DNA from: Alistipes sp. Zagget8
GTDB lineage: Bacteria; Bacteroidota; Bacteroidia; Bacteroidales; Rikenellaceae
Assembly: GCA_001941065.1 (NCBI GenBank)
Contig: MSHJ01000011.1
Span: 248,001 to 312,000, forward strand
Direction of reading: 5' to 3'
Length of the DNA stretch: 64,000 bases
A program made the translations under genes and the position numbers. The notes under the pieces were generated by a model. It was not told the origin of the DNA, ran no database searches, and saw nothing but the letters and a program-made list of their open reading frames with translations. Of this stretch, positions 23,824-32,785 are shown piece by piece (position 1 is the first letter of the stretch; every line of letters begins with the position of its first letter).

Positions 23824-26136
23824 TTAGAAGGGGTAGCCGACGGCCAGGTGGAAACCCAGGCCGTCCTTGAAGCTGGAGATGTTGTAATAGCCCTTTTTGT
23901 CCGGGTTCGGGTAGGGCGTGTGCAGGCCGATGCCGAGGTCGGCGCGGATGACCAGGTAGCTGATGTCATAACGGAGGCCGAATCCCGTGCCCAGCGCGAT
24001 TTCATTGGCCAGACCCTTCCATTTCAGCTCCGCGCCGGGGCGCTTGGGATCGTTTTTCAGCAGCCAGATATTGCCGGCGTCGAGGAAAACCGCGCCGTTC
24101 AGCCGTCCCATGATGCCGAAGCGGTATTCGACATTGGCTTCCAACTTGAAATCGCCCGTCTGGTCCAGATAGCCGTTGCGGTCGTCGCGGGGCGGACGGT
24201 AGCTGCCGGGACCCAGCGAACGGACCGTGAAGGCCCGGATGCTGTTGGCGCCGCCGATGTAGAACTGTTCGCTGTAAGGCATCACCTCCGAATTGCCGTA
24301 GGCATAGCCCGCGCCGACGAGCAGGCGCATCGCCAGCCAGTTGTTGCGCCGTCCGAGGCGGTGGTAAAATTTCACCTCGCTCACCTCCTTGACGAACTGC
24401 GAGAAACGGTTACCGAAGAGGTTCTGGGGCTGCTGCTCGCCGAAGGCCCGCAGGATGCCCGAAAGCAGGTTGCCCGCCGAGGTCACGCTGTTCTGCCAGT
24501 AGAAGCGGCGGTTGCCCGTGGCGCCGTAGGTCTTGTCGAAGGTGTAGGTGTAGCCGATCGACGGCACGAACTGGTTGCGGAAGCTCATGGCGATGGCCGG
24601 GTTTTCGTCCATCGTCTGGTCGAACGACTCGGTCGTGTGGAGCAGTTTATTGTAGGTGAGCTTGAAGACCGTCAGCGCGTGGCGGCTGTAAGGCGAGGTC
24701 TGGAAATTGTAGCCCGCCGAGCCGCTGAAGGCGATCAGCCGGAAGAAGCTGGGGCGGTTCATCAGGTCCACGCCCAGCTGGAACGAGGTGCTCCCGGCAT
24801 AGCGCAGGCGGCGTGTCATCGACTCCGGCAGCAACAGCCGCGGAAGGTTGAGATTGGCGTTCAGCCCCAGTTCGTAGGAATTCAGCCGCGAGGAGCGGCC
24901 TCCGGAGTTCCGGTTGCCCGTCTGCCACTCGTGGGAGCCGTTGAGCTTCAGGGCGAGGACCTCGCCGCCCCGGAAGAGGTTGTTGTTGCTGACCTTGAAC
25001 GTGATGCCCGGACCGATGAAGCTGTTCGACTTGGTGGTCACGTCGGTCTCGAGGGCCGCTTCGAGCGGGTAGTCGAACTGCGCGTCGAGCGTGACGTCGA
25101 GCGTGTCGGCGCTGTGCAGGGAGTCGAGCGGCGTGACACTGAGATTGACCGAGCGGAAGATGCCCAGTTTGTTGAGACTGGTCTGCGTGCGGCTCTGGGC
25201 GTCGACGGTGAAGAGCTGCCCGGGTTCGAGTTCGAGCGCCCGGGCGAGGACCCGGGGACGTATCTTCATCGGACGTTCGGCGATGACCGTTGCGCTGCGC
25301 AGCCGGAGGGTGTCCGTCGGGCCGGGGCGGATGTTGGTCAGGCGCACGGTGATGTCGCCCACGCGGTAGGGCTTGAGCGCCACCTCGGGAACGTTCGGCT
25401 TGAGATTCAGCCGCAGATCGACCCGCCGGGGCGCGATCGTCGTGTCGGCGAGGTATTCCAGGTACTCCGGGCGGAAATAGTAGTAGCCCCGGTTGCGCAG
25501 GAGCCGCGAGATGCGCTGCCGTTCGAGCGTGAGGGTGTCGAGGTTGTACTGCGCCCCGGTGCGGAGCAGCGAGGTCGCGTGCATGCTGTCTATCAGGGAT
25601 TTCAGCCCGCCTTCGACCGCCGGATAGGAGATGCCCGCATAGTGGAACGGCGGTGCGATCCGGAGCGTGTAGTTTACCTTGGCTTTGCGGCCGTGCTTGC
25701 GGAGCAGTAGGGAGTCCGAGGCCCGGGAGCCGAAATAGCCGTAGTTTTCGAGGACCTGCTCGGCGACCCGGGTGCGCAGTTCGGGCTGGACCTTGGAGAT
25801 AAGCACGGGCTGTTTGGCCAGCCGCTTGTAGAACCAGTATTTGAAGCCCTTCTCCTTCGGCGTGTAGAGGTAGTTCCAGGCCCACAGGCCGATCGGCAGC
25901 GGCGTGCGCAGGTAGGGGCTGTAAAGCGGATTGTTCGGGGCCACGGAGAGGGGCTCCTTCACGGCCGATTCGGCGGCCGCGGAGAGCACGACGCCCGAAT
26001 CGGGTTCGATGCGGATTTTCTTCACACCCGTGTACAGGACCTCGTCCGCCCCCAGACGCCGGGTGGTGGAGCAGGCCGCGAGCAGCGCGGCGGCCAGCAG
26101 CAGGATGCCGCTATTTCGGATGCGCTTCGGACTCAT
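23824..26136 (-). CDS. tamL: TamL-type BamA/TamA-family outer-membrane lipoprotein
   Basis: This 770-residue protein has a signal peptide with lipobox LLAACS (Cys22), POTRA-like repeats at about 30-370 and a C-terminal Omp85 barrel ending in DGLGFHLAVGYPF. Omp85 signature strands such as YIGGANSIRAFTVRSLGPGS are present. Lipidated TamA homologues paired with TamB are known in Bacteroidota as TamL, taking part in outer-membrane or surface-lipoprotein assembly. Its start lies 26 bases inside the tamB reading frame, so the two are coupled. Confidence 0.88.
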   Translation of the reverse strand: MSPKRIRNSGILLLAAALLAACSTTRRLGADEVLYTGVKKIRIEPDSGVVLSAAAESAVKEPLSVAPNNPLYSPYLRTPLPIGLWAWNYLYTPKEKGFKYWFYKRLAKQPVLISKVQPELRTRVAEQVLENYGYFGSRASDSLLLRKHGRKAKVNYTLRIAPPFHYAGISYPAVEGGLKSLIDSMHATSLLRTGAQYNLDTLTLERQRISRLLRNRGYYYFRPEYLEYLADTTIAPRRVDLRLNLKPNVPEVALKPYRVGDITVRLTNIRPGPTDTLRLRSATVIAERPMKIRPRVLARALELEPGQLFTVDAQSRTQTSLNKLGIFRSVNLSVTPLDSLHSADTLDVTLDAQFDYPLEAALETDVTTKSNSFIGPGITFKVSNNNLFRGGEVLALKLNGSHEWQTGNRNSGGRSSRLNSYELGLNANLNLPRLLLPESMTRRLRYAGSTSFQLGVDLMNRPSFFRLIAFSGSAGYNFQTSPYSRHALTVFKLTYNKLLHTTESFDQTMDENPAIAMSFRNQFVPSIGYTYTFDKTYGATGNRRFYWQNSVTSAGNLLSGILRAFGEQQPQNLFGNRFSQFVKEVSEVKFYHRLGRRNNWLAMRLLVGAGYAYGNSEVMPYSEQFYIGGANSIRAFTVRSLGPGSYRPPRDDRNGYLDQTGDFKLEANVEYRFGIMGRLNGAVFLDAGNIWLLKNDPKRPGAELKWKGLANEIALGTGFGLRYDISYLVIRADLGIGLHTPYPNPDKKGYYNISSFKDGLGFHLAVGYPF

Positions 26137-29100
26137 TGCGTTGTTGTTTTTCGACGCTGCGTTTCGTCAGCCGGAACAGGTCGCCCAGACGCAGCAGTTT
26201 CTTGCGGATGACGAAGCCCACGCCCGTCTCGGTGATTTCGCCCTCGAGGATGCTTTCGTAACCCGTGTGGCGGAACAGCCGCAGGTACATGTTGTCGCGT
26301 TTGGTGAGCATGTATTCCAGCGAGATGTCGTCGATCAGGTTCTCCTTGAGGTTCTGCGACGGGTCGGCGTCGGTGCTGATCTTGCCCCCGATGACCGCCC
26401 GCACGCGGTTGCTGAAAAGGCTTTTCGAGAGGCGGTAGGAGTAGTCGGTGCGCTGGCCGTTGGGGTCGTCCTCGCCGTAGGAGTCGATGCCGAACGAGAG
26501 GTCGACGCCCTTCAGGTTGTTCTGCGCCCATTGGTTCAGCTCCTTCTGGATGAACGAGTTGAGCGGATTCTCCGACGAGGCCTTGCCCGTCGATCCGGGA
26601 CCCGAGTAGGTGTTGTAGATCAGGAGGTTCATCGCCTGGTTGGCCCGCTGTTCGGCCGTGAGCGAGTTCAGTTCGTTCTGCAGGGTGAGGTCCTCGGGGG
26701 CCGCGAGGCCGAAGCTCACCGCGAGGTCGTTCAGCGTGTTGCGGATGTTGATCGAGACGGCGAAATTCACCGGACGCGTGTCCTGGTCGTCCGAGGAGAC
26801 GTTGGCCCGGACGGTCTCGACGGCCGTGATGTTGAAGGCCGGGTCGGCGATGTTCCCCACCCACTCGACATAGCCGTCGGGCGTGATCTTGAAAATCTTC
26901 TGCGAGATGACCGGCGGATTGTAGCGCACGGTGCCGCCCGAGAGGACGTATTTCCCCGAAAGGCTCACGTCGCCCAGCGGGTTCATCGTGTAGGTCAGGT
27001 GGCCGCCGCCCTGGAGGTCGATGCGGTTCTCGCCGTTGGCCGAGAGGTCCACGCCGGCCTTCACGTCGCTGTTGATGTCGACGTTCAATAGTACGTCCAT
27101 GCCGCCTATCCGGACCTCCGGAGCCGCTTCGGAGGGCTCCTGCGAGTCGAGGTCGCGGAACGACACGAACGTCACGACGTTCTGGGGCCGCTCCTTCACC
27201 TCCATCGGCGAATCCTGCATGACGTAGCTGATGTCCGTACCGCCCAGCAGCGCGAGGCTGCCGCGGACGACCAGTTCGTCGAGCGGTCCCCGGGCCGTGG
27301 CGTCCATGTCGAGGTAGGCTTTGCCGTAGACCGAGGTTCCCTCCTTGCGGGCGACGTTCACGAACTGGAAATCGGAGGCCCGCAGCGCGAGGTCGGCCTT
27401 TGGCCGTGCGAAATCCGTGAGGTCGACGGAACCCCCGATCGTCAGCGGGTTTTTATTCGGGGCCGTGATTGCATAGTCGTCGAACAGCACGCGGCTGTCG
27501 GCGATGCGGATGGTGTCGGGCGAGAGCCGGAACGAGGTGCCGATCATCGGCACGCGGACCTCGGTCTGTGCGAAGTGCACGCCGCCGTTCAGCTGCAGGC
27601 GGTCGGGGGTGCCGCCCACGCGGACCTTTGCCGCGAGGTCGCCCGAGAGACGGAGCATATCCGCCGGCAGGAAGATATTGACCGGACGCAGGGGAAAGCC
27701 GGGGACCGTCACCGTCAGGTCGAGCGGACTTTCGCGGTCGGTGCGGTAGTCGCCCTCGACGGCCAGCACCTCGGCGCCGTCGAGCGTGAGCCGTGCGTCG
27801 GCCCGGTGTTCCCGGCCCTGGCCGTAGAAGAGTCCGAAATCGAGGTTTCCGAAGCGCTGTTTCGCGTAGGAGAGCTCCGACACCGACACGTCGCCCCGGA
27901 CGCACAGGCTGTCCGGCGCGAGGCGCAGCGTCACATCGGCGCCCAGCACGCCGTCGACGGGCGGCGCCGAAGGAAGCAGTTCCAGCATGGAGCCGATGTT
28001 CAGTCCGGCGATGTCGAGCCGGATGCCCTCGGACGCGCCGGGTTCCGGGACGCTGTGGAGCGCAAAGCGCTGGGCGCCGTGGGTCATGTCGAGGTCCGCA
28101 TCCATGCGCTTGTCGAAGCGGTAGACGAGGTAGTTGCCGGGGTTGACCTCCCACGGCTCGAAGCCGAACAGCGGGTTGCGGGGCGTGACGCTCGCGCGGA
28201 TCAGGCTGTCGGACCATGCCACGTCCAGTCCGAAGCGGAATCCCTCGCGGCCCGACCGGTCCTTCTGCCAGAGGTTCACCGTGCCTGTATTACCCACCAA
28301 ATGGCCGTACAGGGCGGCCTGCGCCACGTGGTCGAGGTTGCCGGGGGTGTTCGCCGCGCGGAGGTGGTAGGCCAGCTGTTTCGCCTCCTGCGAGATGCCG
28401 AGCTCCACGGTGTCCAGCACGATGCCTCCCGAGGCGAGTCCTTCGACGCGCATCCGGAGCGAGACAGGCTGCGAATCGTGGTTGCCGCTCCGGATTTCCA
28501 GCGCGTCGAACGAGGCTTTCTGGCTTCGCAGCAGGTTGTTCAGGATATTGTTCCGTCCGGCGGAGGCCCGCAGGTCGAAATCGGGAAGCACGGGTTGCAG
28601 CCGCTCCATGTCGACGCTTTGGAGGCGGATTTGCCGCGCCAGCGTGTCGGCGCTCCGGGTCAGGGCCGCGATCAGCGAATCCAGCGGACTGCGCGATGAG
28701 AAGGTCAGCGACAAGTCGCCCGACGACATCCCGGCCCGGGTCGAGGCCGTATCGGTTGCGAACGAGAGGCTCGTGGGACGGATGCGGTCGGTCTGGTAGC
28801 CGTTGCGGAGCTCGATGCTGTCCAGTCCGACGCGGGCGGCATAACTGCCGGCGTTCGTGGCCGAAGCCGAGGCGTCGAGCAGGAACGACCCGCCGATCCG
28901 CTCCGGGGTGAATCCCATCCGCGCGAGGTCGAAATCGGCGACTTTGCCCGAGACGCGCACCTGCTGCCGCTCTTCGGCCAGCACGCCGGAGAGTTGCAGC
29001 GACAGCCGCAGCGCCGAATCCCGGTCGGAGAGCCGGCCCGAGAGACGCTGTTCGTCCAGATCCGCTTCCAGTCCGATGCCCCCGAAATCGTGTCCCCGAT

Positions 29101-30838
29101 ACTCCGCCCGGTCGATCTGCGCCCGGAGGCTCGCCCGGGTCTGCGCCTTGAGCGGGTCGAATCCGGAGCCCCGGGTCGTCAGCGAGAGGCCGAGCATCCC
29201 CAGCGAGTCGGCCGGCAGGAACCGGCCGACCGGGAAGCTGTCGCACCGGAATTCCGCATCATAACGCTCTTTCCGGGGGTCGAGAAGGCCGTTCAGGGTG
29301 ATTCGTCCGTCGTCGACGGAGAGCGTCGAGGCGACCGAGAGCGCACCTTTGTCCGTCGCGGCCGATCCGCGGAGCCCGATTCGGTCGGGGATTGCCACGC
29401 GGCGGCGCAGGGCCGAATCGGGCAGCAGCTCCACGAGGAAGGCCATGTCGCGAAAGTCGCCTTCGAAGCGGGCCGAAGCCTCCAGCAGTTGCGGGTCGAG
29501 CAAATTTTGCGCCCGGCCGTCGGCGGTGAATGCGAGGTGTCCGGGCGACGAGATGTCGAGCCCGATCCGTCTGATCTCGGACAAGGTTCCCGCCGCCGTG
29601 AGTTTCATCCGCACGGTGCGGTCGTTCAGCACCGGGGGAAGCATCGCCGGGTAGAGGGCGGTGATCTCCCGGGTGTTCAGATCGGCGGAGAGGTCGGCTG
29701 AAAGGGGTGCGTCGGGTTTCAGGTGCAGGATTCCGGGGCCGGCCGACAGCTCGGCCCGGAGCCGGGACCAGACGGTTTCGAGTTCGAACCCGGAGAGCGA
29801 AATGCCCGTTGAGTCCATTTCGAACCGTCCGCTTGCGTCGCGCACCGCGAGCCCGCTGCGCTCGGAGAACGTCAGCCGGCGAAGGTTCAGGGCGATGTCG
29901 GAGTCCCGGTTGTAGACCGAATCGAGGGTGAGATCGAGCGCCGAAAGGGCAATGAATGCCGGGTCGAATCCCTCGGCGGGGCGATGTCCCAGCCTGCCGT
30001 ATTCCGCGCGGTTGTCCTTCAGGGCGACGGTGTTCGCCCGCACGGTCCACGGCAGGGAGGGCGCCGGGGCGTCGGGGGATACGGATTCGGCCGGGGATTT
30101 CTGTCCGGGATCGGCCGGGGCGGTCAGGTAGGAGTAGGCGCCCCGGTCCAGCCGGACGCTTTGCACGGCCACCTGCTGGCTGTCCAGCCGCACGCGGCAC
30201 GCTTCGACCGTGCCTTCGGCCAGGCGCACGGACAATTCCGTCACCGCGGGCGAGGTGTGCATTCCGAAGGCGGTGTTTTCGATCGTGATTTTCCGGATGT
30301 CGAACGACCAGGGCAGCGGTGCGGAGACGCTGTCGGGTTTCTCCGCAGGGGCCGATTCGGTCAGGCCGAGGAAGATGTCGCCGTTGGAGAGCGTGATCCG
30401 GGCGATGCCGGCCGTATGGGCCCGGAGGTCGGCCCGGGCCTCGCCGAGCGACAGCACTCCGGCGGCGAGGCGCATCTCCATGCCTCCCGCGGTGTCCTTG
30501 TAACGGGCTGCGATCCGGTCCAGTTCGAAGCTGCGGACGACGACCTCTTTCCGGAGCAGCGGCCACAGGGCCACGTCCAGCGAGAGCCTGCCGCAGTCGA
30601 CAAGCGTATCGGTCCGGTCGACCAGCAGCGTCTCCTCGACCGTCAGCCGGAGCGGGAATGCGAGGCGGATGCGGCCGATCGAGAGGTCCATGCCGAGAGC
30701 TTCGGAGGCATAGCCGACCGCCTTGCCCCGGATGAAATCCTGAATGGCCGGGACATAGAGCAGCGCGGGGATCAGCAGCACCGTCAGCAGGATGACGAGC
30801 AGGGTCCGGAGCGTATATTTTATGATTTTTTTCAGCAT
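26111..30838 (-). CDS. tamB: TamB-family translocation and assembly protein
   Basis: This 1575-residue protein begins with a membrane anchor (about 8-28, TLRTLLVILLTVLLIPALLY), then has a very long beta-taco region of repeated short strands with 'D/N-G' turns, and a C-terminal TamB/DUF490 domain (about 1150-1500, with MDVLLNVDINSDVKAGV and YSGPGSTGKASSENPLNSFI). AsmA-like bridges of this kind span the periplasm and carry lipids or help TamA. I start it at the ATG at 30838, where the anchor begins; the longer in-frame extension to 30880 adds only 14 residues. The length is about 250 residues above E. coli TamB. Confidence 0.9.
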   Translation of the reverse strand: MLKKIIKYTLRTLLVILLTVLLIPALLYVPAIQDFIRGKAVGYASEALGMDLSIGRIRLAFPLRLTVEETLLVDRTDTLVDCGRLSLDVALWPLLRKEVVVRSFELDRIAARYKDTAGGMEMRLAAGVLSLGEARADLRAHTAGIARITLSNGDIFLGLTESAPAEKPDSVSAPLPWSFDIRKITIENTAFGMHTSPAVTELSVRLAEGTVEACRVRLDSQQVAVQSVRLDRGAYSYLTAPADPGQKSPAESVSPDAPAPSLPWTVRANTVALKDNRAEYGRLGHRPAEGFDPAFIALSALDLTLDSVYNRDSDIALNLRRLTFSERSGLAVRDASGRFEMDSTGISLSGFELETVWSRLRAELSAGPGILHLKPDAPLSADLSADLNTREITALYPAMLPPVLNDRTVRMKLTAAGTLSEIRRIGLDISSPGHLAFTADGRAQNLLDPQLLEASARFEGDFRDMAFLVELLPDSALRRRVAIPDRIGLRGSAATDKGALSVASTLSVDDGRITLNGLLDPRKERYDAEFRCDSFPVGRFLPADSLGMLGLSLTTRGSGFDPLKAQTRASLRAQIDRAEYRGHDFGGIGLEADLDEQRLSGRLSDRDSALRLSLQLSGVLAEERQQVRVSGKVADFDLARMGFTPERIGGSFLLDASASATNAGSYAARVGLDSIELRNGYQTDRIRPTSLSFATDTASTRAGMSSGDLSLTFSSRSPLDSLIAALTRSADTLARQIRLQSVDMERLQPVLPDFDLRASAGRNNILNNLLRSQKASFDALEIRSGNHDSQPVSLRMRVEGLASGGIVLDTVELGISQEAKQLAYHLRAANTPGNLDHVAQAALYGHLVGNTGTVNLWQKDRSGREGFRFGLDVAWSDSLIRASVTPRNPLFGFEPWEVNPGNYLVYRFDKRMDADLDMTHGAQRFALHSVPEPGASEGIRLDIAGLNIGSMLELLPSAPPVDGVLGADVTLRLAPDSLCVRGDVSVSELSYAKQRFGNLDFGLFYGQGREHRADARLTLDGAEVLAVEGDYRTDRESPLDLTVTVPGFPLRPVNIFLPADMLRLSGDLAAKVRVGGTPDRLQLNGGVHFAQTEVRVPMIGTSFRLSPDTIRIADSRVLFDDYAITAPNKNPLTIGGSVDLTDFARPKADLALRASDFQFVNVARKEGTSVYGKAYLDMDATARGPLDELVVRGSLALLGGTDISYVMQDSPMEVKERPQNVVTFVSFRDLDSQEPSEAAPEVRIGGMDVLLNVDINSDVKAGVDLSANGENRIDLQGGGHLTYTMNPLGDVSLSGKYVLSGGTVRYNPPVISQKIFKITPDGYVEWVGNIADPAFNITAVETVRANVSSDDQDTRPVNFAVSINIRNTLNDLAVSFGLAAPEDLTLQNELNSLTAEQRANQAMNLLIYNTYSGPGSTGKASSENPLNSFIQKELNQWAQNNLKGVDLSFGIDSYGEDDPNGQRTDYSYRLSKSLFSNRVRAVIGGKISTDADPSQNLKENLIDDISLEYMLTKRDNMYLRLFRHTGYESILEGEITETGVGFVIRKKLLRLGDLFRLTKRSVEKQQRNESEAHPK

Positions 30839-30935
30839 CTGTAAAACGAACGATTCCCTCCGCAGCAAAAGGCAAGCCATTGAAATCTACCGATTTATTG
30901 GTCCGCCGGGTGTCCGAAGCGAATTTATTCGGTCG

Positions 30936-30966
30936 CAAATTACTAAAAACCCGACGATTGCGCAAA
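30936..30966 (-). promoter_or_regulatory. Probable promoter of tamB-tamL
   Basis: Minus strand: TTTG (30963-30966), 20 bp, TAATTTG (30936-30942), one base short of TAnnTTTG. The tamB start is about 100 bases downstream. Confidence 0.45.
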
Positions 30967-31078
30967 CATGCGGGTCCGGATAAACGGTCTCATTCAAGAC
31001 ATTTACGGTCTTTTCCGCTCGTGTTTTCCGGGAATTTCGGTCGTGCCGGTTTCCGCCCTGCTTCCGGGGCGATTTCTG

Positions 31079-31123
31079 TAAAAACGAAACAGCACGATTT
31101 ACGTCAACGTAAATTGTGCTGTT
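31079..31123 (-). terminator. Intrinsic terminator of tRNA-Ser(CGA)
   Basis: A 16-bp stem with one mismatch (31088-31103 with 31108-31123) and a TTGA loop is followed on the minus strand by TCGTTTTT. It begins 5 bases after the tRNA. Confidence 0.85.
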
Positions 31124-31128
31124 TTCTG

Positions 31129-31215
31129 CGGAGAGAGAGGGATTCGAACCCCCGGTACAGTTGCCCGTACACCGCATTTCGAGTGCGGCCCGATCGACCA
31201 CTCCGGCATCTCTCC
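31129..31215 (-). tRNA. tRNA-Ser (anticodon CGA)
   Basis: The 87-nt minus-strand cloverleaf has acceptor GGAGAGA/TCTCTCC, a long variable arm (TGTACGGGCAACTGTACC), T-loop GGTTCGAATCC and anticodon loop CTCGAAA. CCA is not encoded. Together with the GGA gene it brackets the tam operon on the same strand. Confidence 0.95.
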
Positions 31216-31240
31216 TTTCTCGGTCGTGGAAAGAGGACTC

Positions 31241-31253
31241 TTTACCCCCCCCC
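31241..31253 (-). repeat. Poly-G tract with shared flank (TTTAC9), copy 1
   Basis: The plus strand reads TTTACCCCCCCCC, nine C in a row. The same 13-mer is at 46491-46503. Here it falls between the tRNA-Ser(CGA) promoter and the tRNA. Confidence 0.85.
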
Positions 31254-31280
31254 GGCACCAAAACCTTTGTTTTGGGACTG

Positions 31281-31288
31281 CAAATATA
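31281..31288 (-). promoter_or_regulatory. Promoter -7 box of tRNA-Ser(CGA)
   Basis: Minus strand TATATTTG matches TAnnTTTG exactly; no good TTTG at -33 is seen. The expected start lies about 60 bases before the tRNA. Confidence 0.6.
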
Positions 31289-31393
31289 GACATATTTTTT
31301 ATTTCCGCACATTTTCATGCGGAAAAAATCGCAGTCGGTTGAAAAAAAGACATCCCGGGCCCTCCGGTTCGCGCTTTTCCGGATAATAATTCC

Positions 31394-31616
31394 TATCTTT
31401 GGTGTCGTAACGACACCTTCATCAGTCGGAAAGGATTGCCGGACGGTATGCGAATTTGGGTTTGCACCCATGCGGCTTTTTTCGATCTTTGTTACGGGAG
31501 GAAGGTCGCGCACGCAGTATTTTCCGCGCGGGACCGTTTATAAGGATGAACGATACTAAAAACGGTATGGTTTTCGTTTTTAGTGTAAAGACTAACGCAA
31601 ACAACACTTGTGCGCT
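31394..31616 (+). promoter_or_regulatory. Promoter and long leader of the Trp-rich lipoprotein gene
   Basis: TATCTTTG at 31394-31401 is a perfect -7 box with a T-rich but imperfect -33. It would give a leader of about 210 nt. Near its end, ACTAAAAACG (31555-31564) pairs with CGTTTTTAGT (31575-31584). An 80-codon frame at 31317-31559 overlaps the promoter and looks non-coding. Nothing else was recognised in 31289-31393. Confidence 0.5.
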
Positions 31617-32750
31617 ATGAAAAAGTTGAAAATTTTAATCGGAACCGTCTTGCTGTCCGCCGGTCTGGCCGGCTGCACGTCGGCATACTATTCCTCGGCG
31701 GGGTATGCCTCCGACGACCTCTATGCCGTGCATGACAAGACGCAGATCGCCCGCAAGAAGCAGGCCGAGGCCGAGGCGCAGCGTGCTGCCGCCGAAGCCC
31801 GCCGGGCCGAATGGGAGGCGAAGATCGCCGAGGCGCAGGCTGCGGCTGCCGAGAATAACTATTACGAATACCAGGCTGCGGACGCGAATCCGTACCAGAG
31901 CGTGCTGGCCGACGACTACGAAAGCGCCTATGCACGCCGTCTGCGCGGATTCGAATCGCCGAGCTACAAAATGCCGTCGAGCTACATCGACGCCCGGTAC
32001 AGCGCCGCGTTCAATTACGCGTCGGCTTACGATCCGGCGTTCTACAACATCATTATCTCCGGCGACCAGGTATGGGTCGAGCCCAAATACATCACCTCGA
32101 TGTTCGGTTCGTGGGGTACGGTGGTTTACGGCGATCCGTGGTACTACGGCTGGAACAGGCCGTGGGGACCCAGTTTCTCGATCGGCAGCTGGGGCTGGAG
32201 TTTCGGGTGGAATTCGTGGAACAATCCCTGGTACAGCCCGTGGGGGCCGTGGTACAGTTCGTGGTACGATCCCTGGTACCGGCCCGGATGGGGTTGGGGC
32301 CCCGGATGGCACGGCGGAGGTCATCATCATCACGGACCCGGCTGGGGCCCGGGTTGGGGCGGCGGACACGGATCGTACCGTCCTTCGACGATCGTAAACC
32401 GTCCCCGTCCGTATTCCGGTTCCGGCAATTCCGTGAACACGTATCGCCGTCCCGGAAGCAACAGCGGCTTCAGAACGGACGTTTACCAGGGCGGAAACCG
32501 GGGCAACCGTCGGAGTTCGTCGTCGGGCGTTTACCGTCCGTCGGATAGCCGGTCCAACCGGAACAACTACAATTCGGGAAGCTCGAATACCGGGCAGAAC
32601 AGCGGACGCCGCGGACCGTCTTCGTCTTCCACTCCGTCTTACTCGTCGCCCTCCTATTCGTCGCCTTCGTCCTCCTCTTCGGGCGGTGGCGGAGGTTCGC
32701 GCGGCGGCGGTGGCGGCGGAACCACGGGTTCGAGCTCGCGGGGACGTTAG
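31617..32750 (+). CDS. Low-complexity Trp/Gly/His/Ser-rich lipoprotein
   Basis: This 377-residue protein has lipobox LAGCT (Cys20). Then comes an alanine/arginine/glutamate coiled-coil segment (about 42-80, RKKQAEAEAQRAAAEARRAE), a tyrosine-rich linker, a folded-looking part (about 120-175), a Trp-Pro-Gly-Tyr region (about 180-240) with an HGGGHHHHGP cluster, and a Ser/Asn/Arg/Gly tail. Such architecture resembles Bacteroidota surface lipoproteins of unknown function. Codon usage is normal, so it is a real gene. I cannot assign a function; metal contact through the histidine cluster is speculation. The ATG at 31617 is preferred to the TTG nine bases earlier. Confidence 0.85.
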   Translation: MKKLKILIGTVLLSAGLAGCTSAYYSSAGYASDDLYAVHDKTQIARKKQAEAEAQRAAAEARRAEWEAKIAEAQAAAAENNYYEYQAADANPYQSVLADDYESAYARRLRGFESPSYKMPSSYIDARYSAAFNYASAYDPAFYNIIISGDQVWVEPKYITSMFGSWGTVVYGDPWYYGWNRPWGPSFSIGSWGWSFGWNSWNNPWYSPWGPWYSSWYDPWYRPGWGWGPGWHGGGHHHHGPGWGPGWGGGHGSYRPSTIVNRPRPYSGSGNSVNTYRRPGSNSGFRTDVYQGGNRGNRRSSSSGVYRPSDSRSNRNNYNSGSSNTGQNSGRRGPSSSSTPSYSSPSYSSPSSSSSGGGGGSRGGGGGGTTGSSSRGR

Positions 32751-32785
32751 TCGGGTGCAATCAGGTATAAGCAAAAACAGAAGCT

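Noticed and set aside
22873..31215. A genomic island between the two tRNA-Ser genes.
   Set aside because: No integrase, transposase or direct repeat is seen and tamB-tamL are core genes; kept only as a low-interest observation.
31317..31559. 80-codon plus-strand frame before the Trp-rich lipoprotein.
   Set aside because: It overlaps the probable promoter and leader, has no family features, and is out of line with codon usage of neighbours.
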